A DNA stretch of 64,000 bases from Bradyrhizobium lablabi (lineage in GTDB: Bacteria > Pseudomonadota > Alphaproteobacteria > Rhizobiales > Xanthobacteraceae), in the NCBI RefSeq assembly GCF_018129385.1, contig NZ_JAFCLN010000018.1, forward strand, positions 98,559 to 162,558, given 5' to 3'. Below, piece after piece: positions 50,196 to 59,669 of this stretch. Numbering within the stretch: the stretch's first letter is position 1; each line of letters opens with the position of its first letter. The notes below the pieces were generated by a model, which searched no databases, was not told the origin of the DNA, and saw nothing but the letters and a program-made list of their open reading frames with translations. A program made the position numbers and the translations under genes.

Positions 50196-51041
50196 CTACG
50201 CCCAGCCGCGCTTCAACCAGCGCCCACCATCCACCATGAAGTCGCAGCCGGTGACGAAATCGCCGCCGGGGGACACGAGGAAAGCGCAGGCATTGGCGAT
50301 GTCGTCGACTAGGCCGAAGCTGCCCAGCGCCATCCGCTCGATCTCGCGATCGGCAACACCGCGATCCTGGTAGAGGCGCTTCAGTCCTTCGGTGCCCGCG
50401 ATCGGCCCCGGCAGAACGTTGTTGACGCGAATGCCATACCCGCCCCACTCCACCGCGAGGCTGCGGGTCAGCGACAGCACGCCTGCCTTGGCCGATGCGG
50501 CATGCGCGCTACCCGGCCAGCCGGACAGCGCCTGCGGCACCGTGATGTTGATGATCCGTCCACCTCCCGGCGAAGCCTTCAGCCCCGCCAACGCGGCCTG
50601 ACAACAATTGAAGGTGCCGTGCAGATCGATGTCGATCACGGTGCGCCAGGCATTCTCCGACATGTCCTCGGTCGGGCAATGGAAATTGCCGGCGGCATTG
50701 TTGATGAGAACGTCGAGCCGTCCGAAGCGCTCGACGATGCCATGGATGGAATCCCGGATCGCCAGATGCTTGCGGACGTCGACTGCGATCGTGACCGGCT
50801 CGGCGCCGGGCACCTCACGCATCAACTGTTGCTTCGCCGCGGCAAGTTTGTCTTCCCGCCGGCCGACGATGACGAGGGTGGCGCCGAGTTCGGCGAAGAC
50901 GCGCGCAATCCCCAGCCCAATGCCCGAGCTGCCGCCGGTGATGAGGGCGATACGATCCTCGAGAAGCCCTTCGCGGAAAATGGAAGTCCGTCTGGCGACG
51001 CCGGACTCATCGGATTGCACGGCTTCAAGTGAAACGACCAT
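50196..51041 (-). CDS. SDR oxidoreductase, 2,4-dienoyl-CoA reductase-like
   Basis: A 281-residue short-chain reductase. The cofactor motif is ALITGGSSGIGLGIARVFAE, and LINNAAGNFHCPTEDMSENA is the signature of the 2,4-dienoyl-CoA / trans-2-enoyl-CoA reductase branch. The stretch SAHAASAKAGVLSLTRSLAV carries the Lys but no Tyr at the classic YxxxK position, as in the peroxisomal DECR2 group. NVLPGPIAGTEGLKRL also matches that group. The ATG at 51041 follows GAGGAAACCG. It probably acts on the CoA ester made by the ligase encoded just downstream. Confidence 0.88.
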   Translation of the reverse strand: MVVSLEAVQSDESGVARRTSIFREGLLEDRIALITGGSSGIGLGIARVFAELGATLVIVGRREDKLAAAKQQLMREVPGAEPVTIAVDVRKHLAIRDSIHGIVERFGRLDVLINNAAGNFHCPTEDMSENAWRTVIDIDLHGTFNCCQAALAGLKASPGGGRIINITVPQALSGWPGSAHAASAKAGVLSLTRSLAVEWGGYGIRVNNVLPGPIAGTEGLKRLYQDRGVADREIERMALGSFGLVDDIANACAFLVSPGGDFVTGCDFMVDGGRWLKRGWA

Positions 51042-51192
51042 CGGTTTCCTCGCAAAAGATTGCAGCGCTTTGCCGCAATCTAGGCGCGGCGCTACACGCT
51101 CGCGAATGCTATCGTGGTATCGATCCATTCCCTTTCGATATTGGCAGGAGCAGCCCGGCTCCCATAAGAATTGGTACGACACAAAATCAATA

Positions 51193-52155
51193 ATGGCAGG
51201 GTGGATGCGCGCTCTCTTTGCAATGGCAATGGTCTTGTTGCTGCCCGTCTCGGCGCTGGGACAGGAATATCCGGCCCGCGCGATCAGGCTGGTCACTTTC
51301 GGCGCCGCCGGCAGCGCCAGCGATGTCCTTGCCAGAACGATCGGCAAGCGGCTGTCCGAGAAAATGGGCCAGCCGGTCATCATCGACAATAAACCCGGCG
51401 CGGACGGCATGATCGCGGGCAGCGACGTGGCGAAATCGGCGCCCGACGGCTACACGCTGTTCTTCGCGTCGAACAGTCCGATCGCCGCGGCGCCGGCGTT
51501 GCGGAAGTCAGTCCCCTACGATCCCCTGAAGGATTTCACGCCGATCACCATGGTCGGCTACTACACGTTCTTTCTCTATGCCCATCCGGATGTGCCGGCC
51601 AAAACGCTCGGCGAGTTGATCGCCTATGCCAAGGCCAATCCGGGCAAATTGTCCTACGGCAGCGGCAACACCACGGGTTCGGTCGGCATCGCCCAGATCG
51701 CGACGATGTCCGACATCAAGATGGTCCACATTCCCTATAAGGGAGAGCCGGCGGCGCTCGCTGACCTCCTCGCCGGACGCATTGACCTCATGATCGGAAC
51801 GCTGACGACCGGCCTCACTCATGTGAAAGCCGGCACGCTGCGGGCGCTGGCGACGACCTTGCGGCAACGATATCCGGGGCTGCCCGAGGTTCCCACCATT
51901 TACGAAGCCTTGCCACAATACACGATCACCTCCTGGGGCGGCATGTTCGGCCCGGCCAACCTGCCCAGGGAGATCGTTGCGCGCCTCAACAAGGAATTTC
52001 TCGATATCATGAAGGAGCCGGAAGTCGTCGAGACGCTCGCGAAACAGGGTTTCGTCCTCACGCCCTCCACGCCCGAAGCCCTCGGAAAATTTCTCGCCGA
52101 GCAGATCGACGCCTGGAAGATATCGGCTCGGGCAGCCGGGATTGAACCGGAATAG
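51193..52155 (+). CDS. Bug/TctC family solute-binding protein
   Basis: A 320-residue exported Bug-type binding protein. The signal peptide MAGWMRALFAMAMVLLLPVS is cleaved near ALG|QE. The mature chain starts YPARAIRLVTFGAAGSASDV and has the family loops NKPGADGMIAGSDVAKSAPD and SYGSGNTTGSVGIAQIATM. It is divergent from the SDR/ligase pair and has no transporter membrane genes nearby. The start at 51193 begins the signal peptide; the frame extends far upstream but overlaps the SDR gene. Confidence 0.92.
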   Translation: MAGWMRALFAMAMVLLLPVSALGQEYPARAIRLVTFGAAGSASDVLARTIGKRLSEKMGQPVIIDNKPGADGMIAGSDVAKSAPDGYTLFFASNSPIAAAPALRKSVPYDPLKDFTPITMVGYYTFFLYAHPDVPAKTLGELIAYAKANPGKLSYGSGNTTGSVGIAQIATMSDIKMVHIPYKGEPAALADLLAGRIDLMIGTLTTGLTHVKAGTLRALATTLRQRYPGLPEVPTIYEALPQYTITSWGGMFGPANLPREIVARLNKEFLDIMKEPEVVETLAKQGFVLTPSTPEALGKFLAEQIDAWKISARAAGIEPE

Positions 52156-52191
52156 TTTTGCGACAGTCGCGGGAAACACAGGCTGTGCCCA

Positions 52192-52210
52192 CGCCGCACC
52201 GGGTGCGGCG
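52192..52210 (+). terminator. Hairpin after the Bug gene
   Basis: An 8-bp stem CGCCGCAC / GTGCGGCG with a three-base loop lies 37 bases after the stop codon of the Bug-type gene. It has no T run, so its terminator activity is uncertain. Confidence 0.4.
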
Positions 52211-52461
52211 GCTCGGCTAGAAGCACTCCTCCGCCGAAAGCAGTTCGCGGTCGTTGCATTCAGCAAGGTCCTTCGGTACCGACGACACGATTCAATTTCT
52301 TGTTGTCGGCACGCGCGTCCATAAAGCCGGAAATTTCCAGAACTCACGATAGCGCTCGATCACCTTCCTTTGGCTTTTGACGGCTCGAAGAATTAATCGA
52401 GCGTCTTTGACGAACCGCGACGCTGCCTCCGGGCGGCGCTTTGCTTCCAGGACAGAGAGCG

Positions 52462-52524
52462 ACCGAACAAGTAGGGCAATACCGAACAAGTCATAGGGCA
52501 ATAGCGAACAAAGTCATACGGCAT
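52462..52524. repeat. Three-unit tandem repeat (about 22 bp)
   Basis: Three adjacent imperfect copies: ACCGAACAAGTAGGGCAAT (three bases shorter), ACCGAACAAGTCATAGGGCA plus AT, and AGCGAACAAAGTCATACGGC plus AT. They lie about 185-250 bases upstream of the RTX/FG-GAP start codon. They could be binding sites for a regulator or a slippage-prone tract. Confidence 0.75.
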
Positions 52525-52708
52525 CAAAGCAGAGCGACGGCGACTGCTGGGCAACCGCCACCTTCAGGCCACATCTCTGGCGACAATTTCTCCGGACTAT
52601 CCTAGTCTCGCTGCGCGACGAGCATGTCAAACCGCACCAGCCGTGACAGTCAGCTTTGGGTCGCGCTCCAAACTTTAAATGCGTAATTTTTGTTAGGAGA
52701 ATGAAGAA

Positions 52709-55705
52709 ATGCCGCTGAACCTGACCTTCATTAATGCTGGCAATTACACCATCGACGATAACGGCATCCCGGGCGACAACACGTCGGTGATCCGCGACGG
52801 CAACGGCAACGTCGTCTACACTTTCGTCCATCCCGGCGACAGCATCGGCCTCACCGTCGGCGCGCCGGGCGTGCATCTGACAGTCAACTTGACTGACGGT
52901 CTCGGCGCCGCGAACCTCACGATCGGCAGCCTGACTTCGGCGGCAGCCTCTCCCGATTCCATTACAATCGGCAGCGTGCGCACCACGGGCATTGTCACGC
53001 TGGTTGCGAACGGCGCCATCACAGAGCTTGGCAGCGACGCCGGCGCGGACATCATCGCAGGCCAGGTCATCCTCAGCGCGAATACAGGCGTCGGCACGGC
53101 GGGCAATGCCATCGAAACACAGACGCCGACGATCGAAGCCGAAACCACTACCGGGGGCATCACGCTCAGCAATGTCGGCAGCGTTCAGATCGGAGGAATC
53201 AGCGACAACGTCAATGGCCTGGAAGTGGCGACGTCGGGTGACATCAATTTTTCCAACGTCGGCACGATCGTGCTCAGCGACTCGACCGGCACGGCATCGG
53301 TCCGTGGCGGCACCACCTCCGGAAACGTCACGCTGACGGCGAGTGGTGGCGACGCTGACATCATTGCCGGCGTCAACAACGACGCGATCTCGGTTCCCGG
53401 CGGCTACCTGATACTTCAGGCTGGGCGCGACGTCGCCTTCGGCATCATCGGCACCGACTTCGACAATGATGTGCGCGCGCGCGGCAGCATCCTCATCAAC
53501 GCGGGCCGCGATTTCCTGATCGATGGCTTCGCCGACCTGGCCTCGGACGATTTCGCGGCCGACACCGGCGGAAACGTCACCATCACCACGGGCCGCAACA
53601 TTCACGTCCGCAACGCTGCCGGAGCCGATGGCAGCATCTTTGCGAACGGAAGCTCGGGCGCGGACGTGGTCCTGACCACCGGCGCGAACGGCGCACTCAT
53701 CGTCGACCCGGCTTCCATAGGCAGTTCCCAACCGATCGCCTCCAATTCCGGCGACGTGATCGTGAACGCGGACCGCATCCTGATCGACAGTGCGTCCGGC
53801 ATCGGCGCCCCGAACGGGCAGGTCACGCTTCGACCCGTCACGGCCGGCCGCGAGATCTGGCTGGGCAGCATACCGGATGCTTCGGTCGCGCTTGAACTGT
53901 CGAGCGCCGAGCTGAGCCGCATCTTCTCGCCCAACCTCACGATCGGCGCCGACAACGCGGGATCCATCAACGTCTTGAGCAGCATCGCTTCGCTGCCGGC
54001 GAACGCGACGCTGCGGACCGGCGAGAATATATTGATCGGCGCGAGTTTGACCAATGCAACTGCACTCGCGCTGCGGGCCGGCAACAACATCTACCATACC
54101 GCTGGAACCATAACGACAGGCACCCTGACCGCGCTGGTCGACGCCCTCGGCAACGATGCCGCAACCGGCGGCGTCGCGTGGTTCAATGCTGCGGTCGCCG
54201 CCGCTCCGATCACGATCGACGGCGGCGGGGAGAATGACACGCTCACCGGCATCGAGGGCGTGGAACAGACCGTGCACGGCAATGGCGGCAATGACCGGAT
54301 CGTTTCCAGCGGTGAAGGCCACTATTTCGGCGATGCCGGCAATGACGTGATGCTGGCCGGACTGTCCAGCGGACTTGTTCCGGAAGTCCTCGACGGGGGC
54401 AGCGGCATCGATACGCTCGATCTCACGAGCTTCAACGGCGGCTATACCGTCAACCTTGCAACCGGCGTCACCAATTTTGCCTTCGAATCGTTCATCAATA
54501 TGGAGAACGTTGTCGCCGGCACTGGCAACGACAGCCTGGTGGGAAGTGCGGTTGCCAATCAAATCAGCGGCGGCGACGGCAACGACACCATCAATGGCGG
54601 AGGCGCCGCCGACACGTTGAGTGGCGGTGCCGGAACTGACACCGTCGCATTCAGCGGCAACAGGGCGGATTATCTCGTCGGCTACAATTCCAACACACAG
54701 ACCTTTACTTTCAGGGACCTGCGCAACGGTTCGCCCGACGGCACCGACAGGGTGACGGGAGTTGAGGTTTTCGCGTTTGCCGACGGCCTCTTTCCCAGCG
54801 GGACGTTCGAGCATGCCGTGCCCTTGAAGGACTTCAATGGTGACGGCAACAGCGACATCCTTTGGCGCAACGACGCCGGCGCGGCGCAGATCTGGAACAT
54901 GGACGGCGGCACCCTGCTCGGCGCCAATTCCCTCGGCACCATCCCTACGGAGTGGACGATCGCCGGCACCGGGGATTTCAACGGCGACGGCAAGAGCGAC
55001 CTGCTCTGGCGCAACGAAAGCACCGGCGTGACCCAGACATGGGACATGAGCAATGCCACCATCCTGGGTACTCACTCGCTCGGGTCGATTCCGCTGGCCT
55101 GGAAGGTGCTCGATACCGGCGATTTCAACGGCGACGGAACGAGCGACATCCTCTGGCGCGACGACAGCACCGGCGCGACCCAGATCTGGAACATGCTCAA
55201 CGGCAATGTCCAGACCACCCAATCGCTTGGAGTCATTCCCACGGTCTGGAAATTGGAAGGCACCGGCGACTTCAATGAGGATCACAAGAGCGACCTCCTG
55301 TGGCGCAACGAGAGCTCCGGCGTGACCCAGATCTGGAATATGGACAACGGCACGACCCTGGGCGTCCAATCGCTCGGGGTCATTCCGGTGAACTTCAAGG
55401 TTGAGGGCATCGGCGACTTCAATGGCGACGGCAAGAGTGACCTGCTGTGGCGCAACGACAGCACCGGTGTGACGCAGATCTGGAACATGAACAACGGCAC
55501 GATCCAGAGCACCCGAGCGCTCGGGACGATTCTCGCCAATTTCCAGGTCGAGGATGTCGCGGACTACAGCGGCGACCACAACGCCGACATTCTCTGGCGT
55601 AACACGACGACCAGTGTGACCCAGATCTGGGAAATGGATGACGGGGCGATAACCACCGCACAATCGCTCGGCGTTGTGCCGAACAACTGGCACGTCATAG
55701 CTTAG
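52709..55705 (+). CDS. Large beta-helix / RTX / FG-GAP repeat protein
   Basis: A 998-residue repetitive protein without a classical signal peptide, as in type I secretion substrates. Residues about 50-480 are beta-solenoid-like repeats (GNVTLTASGGDADIIAG, GSILINAGRDFLIDGFA, GNVTITTGRNIHVRN). Residues about 505-655 contain calcium-binding RTX nonapeptides (GGSGIDTLDL, GGDGNDTINGGGAADTLSGG). Residues about 707-998 are six repeats of 47 residues with the FG-GAP/VCBS core DFNGDGKSDLLWRN plus a tryptophan-rich IWNM segment. AGGAG lies nine bases before the ATG. A secreted or surface adhesin-like role is inferred. No type I exporter genes are nearby. A perfect hairpin follows the gene. Confidence 0.88.
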   Translation: MPLNLTFINAGNYTIDDNGIPGDNTSVIRDGNGNVVYTFVHPGDSIGLTVGAPGVHLTVNLTDGLGAANLTIGSLTSAAASPDSITIGSVRTTGIVTLVANGAITELGSDAGADIIAGQVILSANTGVGTAGNAIETQTPTIEAETTTGGITLSNVGSVQIGGISDNVNGLEVATSGDINFSNVGTIVLSDSTGTASVRGGTTSGNVTLTASGGDADIIAGVNNDAISVPGGYLILQAGRDVAFGIIGTDFDNDVRARGSILINAGRDFLIDGFADLASDDFAADTGGNVTITTGRNIHVRNAAGADGSIFANGSSGADVVLTTGANGALIVDPASIGSSQPIASNSGDVIVNADRILIDSASGIGAPNGQVTLRPVTAGREIWLGSIPDASVALELSSAELSRIFSPNLTIGADNAGSINVLSSIASLPANATLRTGENILIGASLTNATALALRAGNNIYHTAGTITTGTLTALVDALGNDAATGGVAWFNAAVAAAPITIDGGGENDTLTGIEGVEQTVHGNGGNDRIVSSGEGHYFGDAGNDVMLAGLSSGLVPEVLDGGSGIDTLDLTSFNGGYTVNLATGVTNFAFESFINMENVVAGTGNDSLVGSAVANQISGGDGNDTINGGGAADTLSGGAGTDTVAFSGNRADYLVGYNSNTQTFTFRDLRNGSPDGTDRVTGVEVFAFADGLFPSGTFEHAVPLKDFNGDGNSDILWRNDAGAAQIWNMDGGTLLGANSLGTIPTEWTIAGTGDFNGDGKSDLLWRNESTGVTQTWDMSNATILGTHSLGSIPLAWKVLDTGDFNGDGTSDILWRDDSTGATQIWNMLNGNVQTTQSLGVIPTVWKLEGTGDFNEDHKSDLLWRNESSGVTQIWNMDNGTTLGVQSLGVIPVNFKVEGIGDFNGDGKSDLLWRNDSTGVTQIWNMNNGTIQSTRALGTILANFQVEDVADYSGDHNADILWRNTTTSVTQIWEMDDGAITTAQSLGVVPNNWHVIA
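54829..55700 (+). repeat. Six in-gene FG-GAP-like repeats (141 bp period)
   Basis: Six consecutive 47-codon units encode DFNGDGxSDxLWRN followed by TGxTQIWNMxxGT and SLGxIPxxW. Units 1-3 and 5 keep the Ca-binding Asp-rich loop; unit 4 has DFNEDH and unit 6 DYSGDH, so their loops are altered. Confidence 0.9.
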
Positions 55706-55720
55706 CTGCTAACCGCCTGC

Positions 55721-55749
55721 CGCTGCGAACGGTAGCGCCGTTCGCAGCG
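55721..55749 (+). terminator. Perfect 12-bp hairpin after the RTX/FG-GAP gene
   Basis: CGCTGCGAACGG (55721-55732) and CCGTTCGCAGCG (55738-55749) form a perfect stem with the loop TAGCG, 15 bases after the stop codon. No T run follows, but position and strength suggest transcript-end formation or stabilisation. Confidence 0.65.
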
Positions 55750-55950
55750 CATCGGCATCGGACAATCGCTATCTGCTGATTCTATGGCCGGAACCCGCGC
55801 GGACGATAACGCGCGTTCGCCGGCCGGGATGTTGTCGCGTCTTTACAGACATCCGGAAAGCCAAACCCGGCGTTCAATTTATGGATGTCGCGCCGGCGAC
55901 CTCATTTCGTTGCGCGAGATAGCCACAGAAACTATAAGCGGTTGAAACGA

Positions 55951-56027
55951 TGGTCGGAGTGGCAGGATTCGAACCTGCGACCCCTGCGTCCCGAACGCAG
56001 TGCTCTACCGGACTGAGCCACACTCCG
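55951..56027 (-). tRNA. tRNA-Pro (anticodon CGG)
   Basis: The minus strand gives a complete cloverleaf. The acceptor stem CGGAGTG pairs with CACTCCG, followed by discriminator A and an encoded CCA. The anticodon arm is CTGCG-TTCGGGA-CGCAG, giving anticodon CGG (reads proline codon CCG). The T arm is GCAGG-TTCGAAT-CCTGC. The C1-G72 pair is the usual bacterial tRNA-Pro feature. The gene is 77 bases long with CCA. Confidence 0.97.
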
Positions 56028-56096
56028 ACTTGGAACGCGGCTTATAGCCTCCGGTTTGGGCCACCGCAAGCAGCGGAAGTGAGGATTTTTGTCCCG

Positions 56097-57089
56097 GTGA
56101 ATCTGAGCCTTACGACCCGAATTCTGCCGGCCGGCCAAGGGGCTGTGGCCGCCGCGGCCACCTGCCTTGCGCAAGGCGGGCTGGTCGCGTTCCCGACCGA
56201 GACGGTCTACGGCCTCGGGGCCGACGCGGCCAGTCCGGACGCGATCGCCCGTCTCTACCAGGCCAAGGGGCGGCCGGCCTTCAACCCGCTGATTGCCCAT
56301 GTCGGCGACCTCGCGGCGGCGCGCCGGATCGCCGGTTTCGATGCGGCCGCGCTGGCGCTGGCAGAAAGCTTCTGGCCGGGGCCGCTGACGCTGGTGCTGC
56401 CGAAAACGAGCGATTGCATCGTGGCCGATCTCGCCACCGCCGGGCTCGATACCGTCGCGGTCCGCATCCCCGCCCATCCCCTCGCGCGCGAAATCCTGCG
56501 CGCCTTCGGCGGGCCGGTGGTGGCGCCGTCGGCCAATCTCTCCGGCCACGTCTCGCCGACCACGGCGGCGCACGTGCAAAGCGATCTCGAAGGCCGTATC
56601 GACCTGATCGTCGACGGCGGTGCGGTCGCGGTCGGCGTTGAATCCACCATCGTCGGATGCTTCGAGGAGCCGATGCTGCTGCGTCCCGGCGGCCTGCCGC
56701 GCGAACAGATCGAGCGCGTGCTCGGCCGCGCCTTGCGGCAGCCGCCTGCGGATGCCGAGAGTGACAGCGGCCAGCCGCTGGCGCCGGGCATGCTGGCCTC
56801 GCACTACGCGCCGCGCACGCCCGTTCGGCTCAATGCCGTCAGCGTCGAGCCGGGCGAAGCGCTGCTGGCGTTCGGCCCGCGCACCCTGCCCGGCGCCGAG
56901 GCCGCGCTCGTAGCAATGAATCTGTCCGCTCGGAGCAATCTCACTGAGGCCGCCGCCAATCTTTTCGGTTATCTTCGCAGCCTCGATACCACGAACGCGC
57001 GCGCGATCGCGGTGATGCCCGTTCCCGACGAAGGGTTGGGCGAAGCCATCAACGACCGGCTGCGCCGCGCAGCGGTCGGGCGGGAATAG
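56097..57089 (+). CDS. tsaC: L-threonylcarbamoyladenylate synthase (Sua5 type)
   Basis: A 330-residue enzyme that makes threonylcarbamoyl-AMP from threonine, bicarbonate and ATP for the t6A modification of ANN-decoding tRNAs. The YrdC domain (about 10-200) shows GGLVAFPTETVYGLGADAAS, KGRPAFNPLIAHV, FWPGPLTLVLPK and APSANLSGHVSPT. The LAPGMLASHYAPRTPVRL linker and a C-terminal Sua5 domain of about 120 residues make it the long Sua5 form. The GTG at 56097 is chosen because the frame upstream runs into the tRNA gene; GAGG lies about 12 bases before it. Confidence 0.93.
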   Translation: MNLSLTTRILPAGQGAVAAAATCLAQGGLVAFPTETVYGLGADAASPDAIARLYQAKGRPAFNPLIAHVGDLAAARRIAGFDAAALALAESFWPGPLTLVLPKTSDCIVADLATAGLDTVAVRIPAHPLAREILRAFGGPVVAPSANLSGHVSPTTAAHVQSDLEGRIDLIVDGGAVAVGVESTIVGCFEEPMLLRPGGLPREQIERVLGRALRQPPADAESDSGQPLAPGMLASHYAPRTPVRLNAVSVEPGEALLAFGPRTLPGAEAALVAMNLSARSNLTEAAANLFGYLRSLDTTNARAIAVMPVPDEGLGEAINDRLRRAAVGRE

Positions 57090-57138
57090 GAGCATGATCA
57101 GGAAAAGTGGGTACCGGTTTTCCGACAAGATCATGCTC
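57090..57138. repeat. Interspersed palindromic repeat, family 4 (copy B)
   Basis: A 49-base inverted element: GAGCATGATCAGGAAAAGTG, then GGTACCGGTTTTCC, then GATCATGCTC. It starts at the tsaC stop codon and is a shorter version of the element at 34565-34638. Confidence 0.85.
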
Positions 57139-57167
57139 AAACAGAGATAGACGACCGGGCAAGAAGA

Positions 57168-58591
<1,424 letters not shown>

Positions 58592-58595
<4 letters not shown>

Positions 58596-59053
58596 CGGCG
58601 GCACCTGCCATGTCGGCTTCTCCCCTTTCCATCGCCCCGATCGAGGATGCGGACGTTCCCGCCGTCGTCTCGCTGTGGCAACGTTGCGACCTGACGCGGC
58701 CCTGGAACGATCCGGCCGCCGATATCGCGCTGGCGCGGCGCGGGCCGAACTCGGCCATCCTGACCGGCCGTGACGGCGATGCAATCGTCGCAACCGTGAT
58801 GGTCGGCCATGAAGGCCATCGCGGCTGGGTCTACTACGTTGCCGTCGATCCCGACCATCAGGGCAAGGGCCACGGCCGCGCCATCATGGCGGCCGCCGAA
58901 GACTGGCTGCGGCAGGCCGGCATCGCAAAAGTGCAATTGCTGGTGCGGCCCGACAACAACAAGGTGCAGGCGTTCTATGAATCGCTCGACTATGACGAGC
59001 AGGAGCGCATCATCTACGCCAAATGGCTGGACGGCCGCGAGCCGACGCCCTAG
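58592..59053 (+). CDS. GNAT family acetyltransferase (YpeA-like)
   Basis: A 153-residue acetyltransferase of the GNAT fold. The acetyl-CoA binding motif is VYYVAVDPDHQGKGHGRAIM, followed by LVRPDNNKVQAFYESLDYDE and a C-terminal AKWLDGR. The N-terminal IAPIEDADVPAVVSLWQRCD matches the YpeA group. The GTG start at 58592 overlaps the previous stop (GTGA); a later ATG at 58610 is the alternative. The acceptor substrate is unknown. Confidence 0.9.
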
Positions 59054-59073
59054 CCAAAATCGGGCCAACAGCG

Positions 59074-59655
59074 ATGAGCATTTCCGATCGCGTCCGCATT
59101 AAGGACGAGCGCATTCTCTCCCACGAATACCACGTGCTGAAAGCCGTGACCTTTGACTTCCGGCGCGGCGACGGCGCCTGGCAGACGCAAAACCGCGAGG
59201 TGTTCGACCGCGGCAATGCCGCTACGCTGCTGCCCTACGATATTGCGAACCGCACGGTGGTGCTGGTGCGCCAGTTCCGTCTGCCCGCTTACCTTAGCGG
59301 CCATGATGGCCTCCTGATCGAGGCGGCCGCCGGTATGCTCGACGACGAGACGCCGGAGCGGCGAATCCTGCTCGAGGCCGAGGAGGAGACCGGCTACCGG
59401 CTGCGCAACGTGCGCAAGGTCTTTGAAGCTTTCATGAGCCCCGGCGCAGTCACTGAGAAGATGCACTTCTTCGTCGCGGCCTACGAGCCCTCGATGCGCA
59501 TCAGCGACGGCGGCGGCAACGCCGACGAGGGCGAGGACATCGAGGTGCTGGAATTGCCGATCGACACCGCGCTCGCGATGATCGCCGACGGCCGCATCGC
59601 GGACGCCAAGACGATCATGCTGCTGCAATACGCGGCGCTGAATATTTTCCGGTGA
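59074..59655 (+). CDS. Nudix hydrolase (NudK/ADP-ribose pyrophosphatase-like)
   Basis: A 193-residue Nudix hydrolase. It starts MSISDRVRIKDERILSHEYH and shares the NudK (GDP-mannose pyrophosphatase) layout, with VVLVRQFRLPAYL before the Nudix box AAAGMLDDETPERRILLEAE, then EETGY. The catalytic Glu residues are kept, but the usual Arg before the EUxEE core is Leu. It would cleave a nucleoside diphosphate sugar or similar. The ATG at 59074 begins the family N-terminus; the upstream in-frame start overlaps the GNAT gene. Confidence 0.88.
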   Translation: MSISDRVRIKDERILSHEYHVLKAVTFDFRRGDGAWQTQNREVFDRGNAATLLPYDIANRTVVLVRQFRLPAYLSGHDGLLIEAAAGMLDDETPERRILLEAEEETGYRLRNVRKVFEAFMSPGAVTEKMHFFVAAYEPSMRISDGGGNADEGEDIEVLELPIDTALAMIADGRIADAKTIMLLQYAALNIFR

Positions 59656-59669
59656 TGTTGGAAAGCGTT

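Larger units (their letters stand above)
52156..52708. other. Intergenic region before the RTX/FG-GAP gene
   Basis: A 553-base gap. It contains a hairpin at 52192-52210, a three-unit tandem repeat at 52462-52524, and an AT-rich patch at about 52670-52700 with AGGAG at 52695-52699 for the next gene. A 69-codon minus-strand frame (52292-52501, TTG start inside the tandem repeat) has no ribosome binding site and is not called. Confidence 0.5.

Noticed and set aside
49059..50312. 417-codon plus-strand frame opposite the acyl-CoA ligase
   Set aside because: An antisense shadow. All ANL superfamily motifs are on the minus strand.
52292..52501. 69-codon minus-strand frame with plausible helical sequence
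   Set aside because: It starts with TTG inside the tandem repeat and lacks a ribosome binding site. It might be a remnant, but nothing supports expression.
54829..55700. Regular 141-bp periodicity considered as a CRISPR-like or satellite array
   Set aside because: The units are in-frame FG-GAP-like coding repeats.
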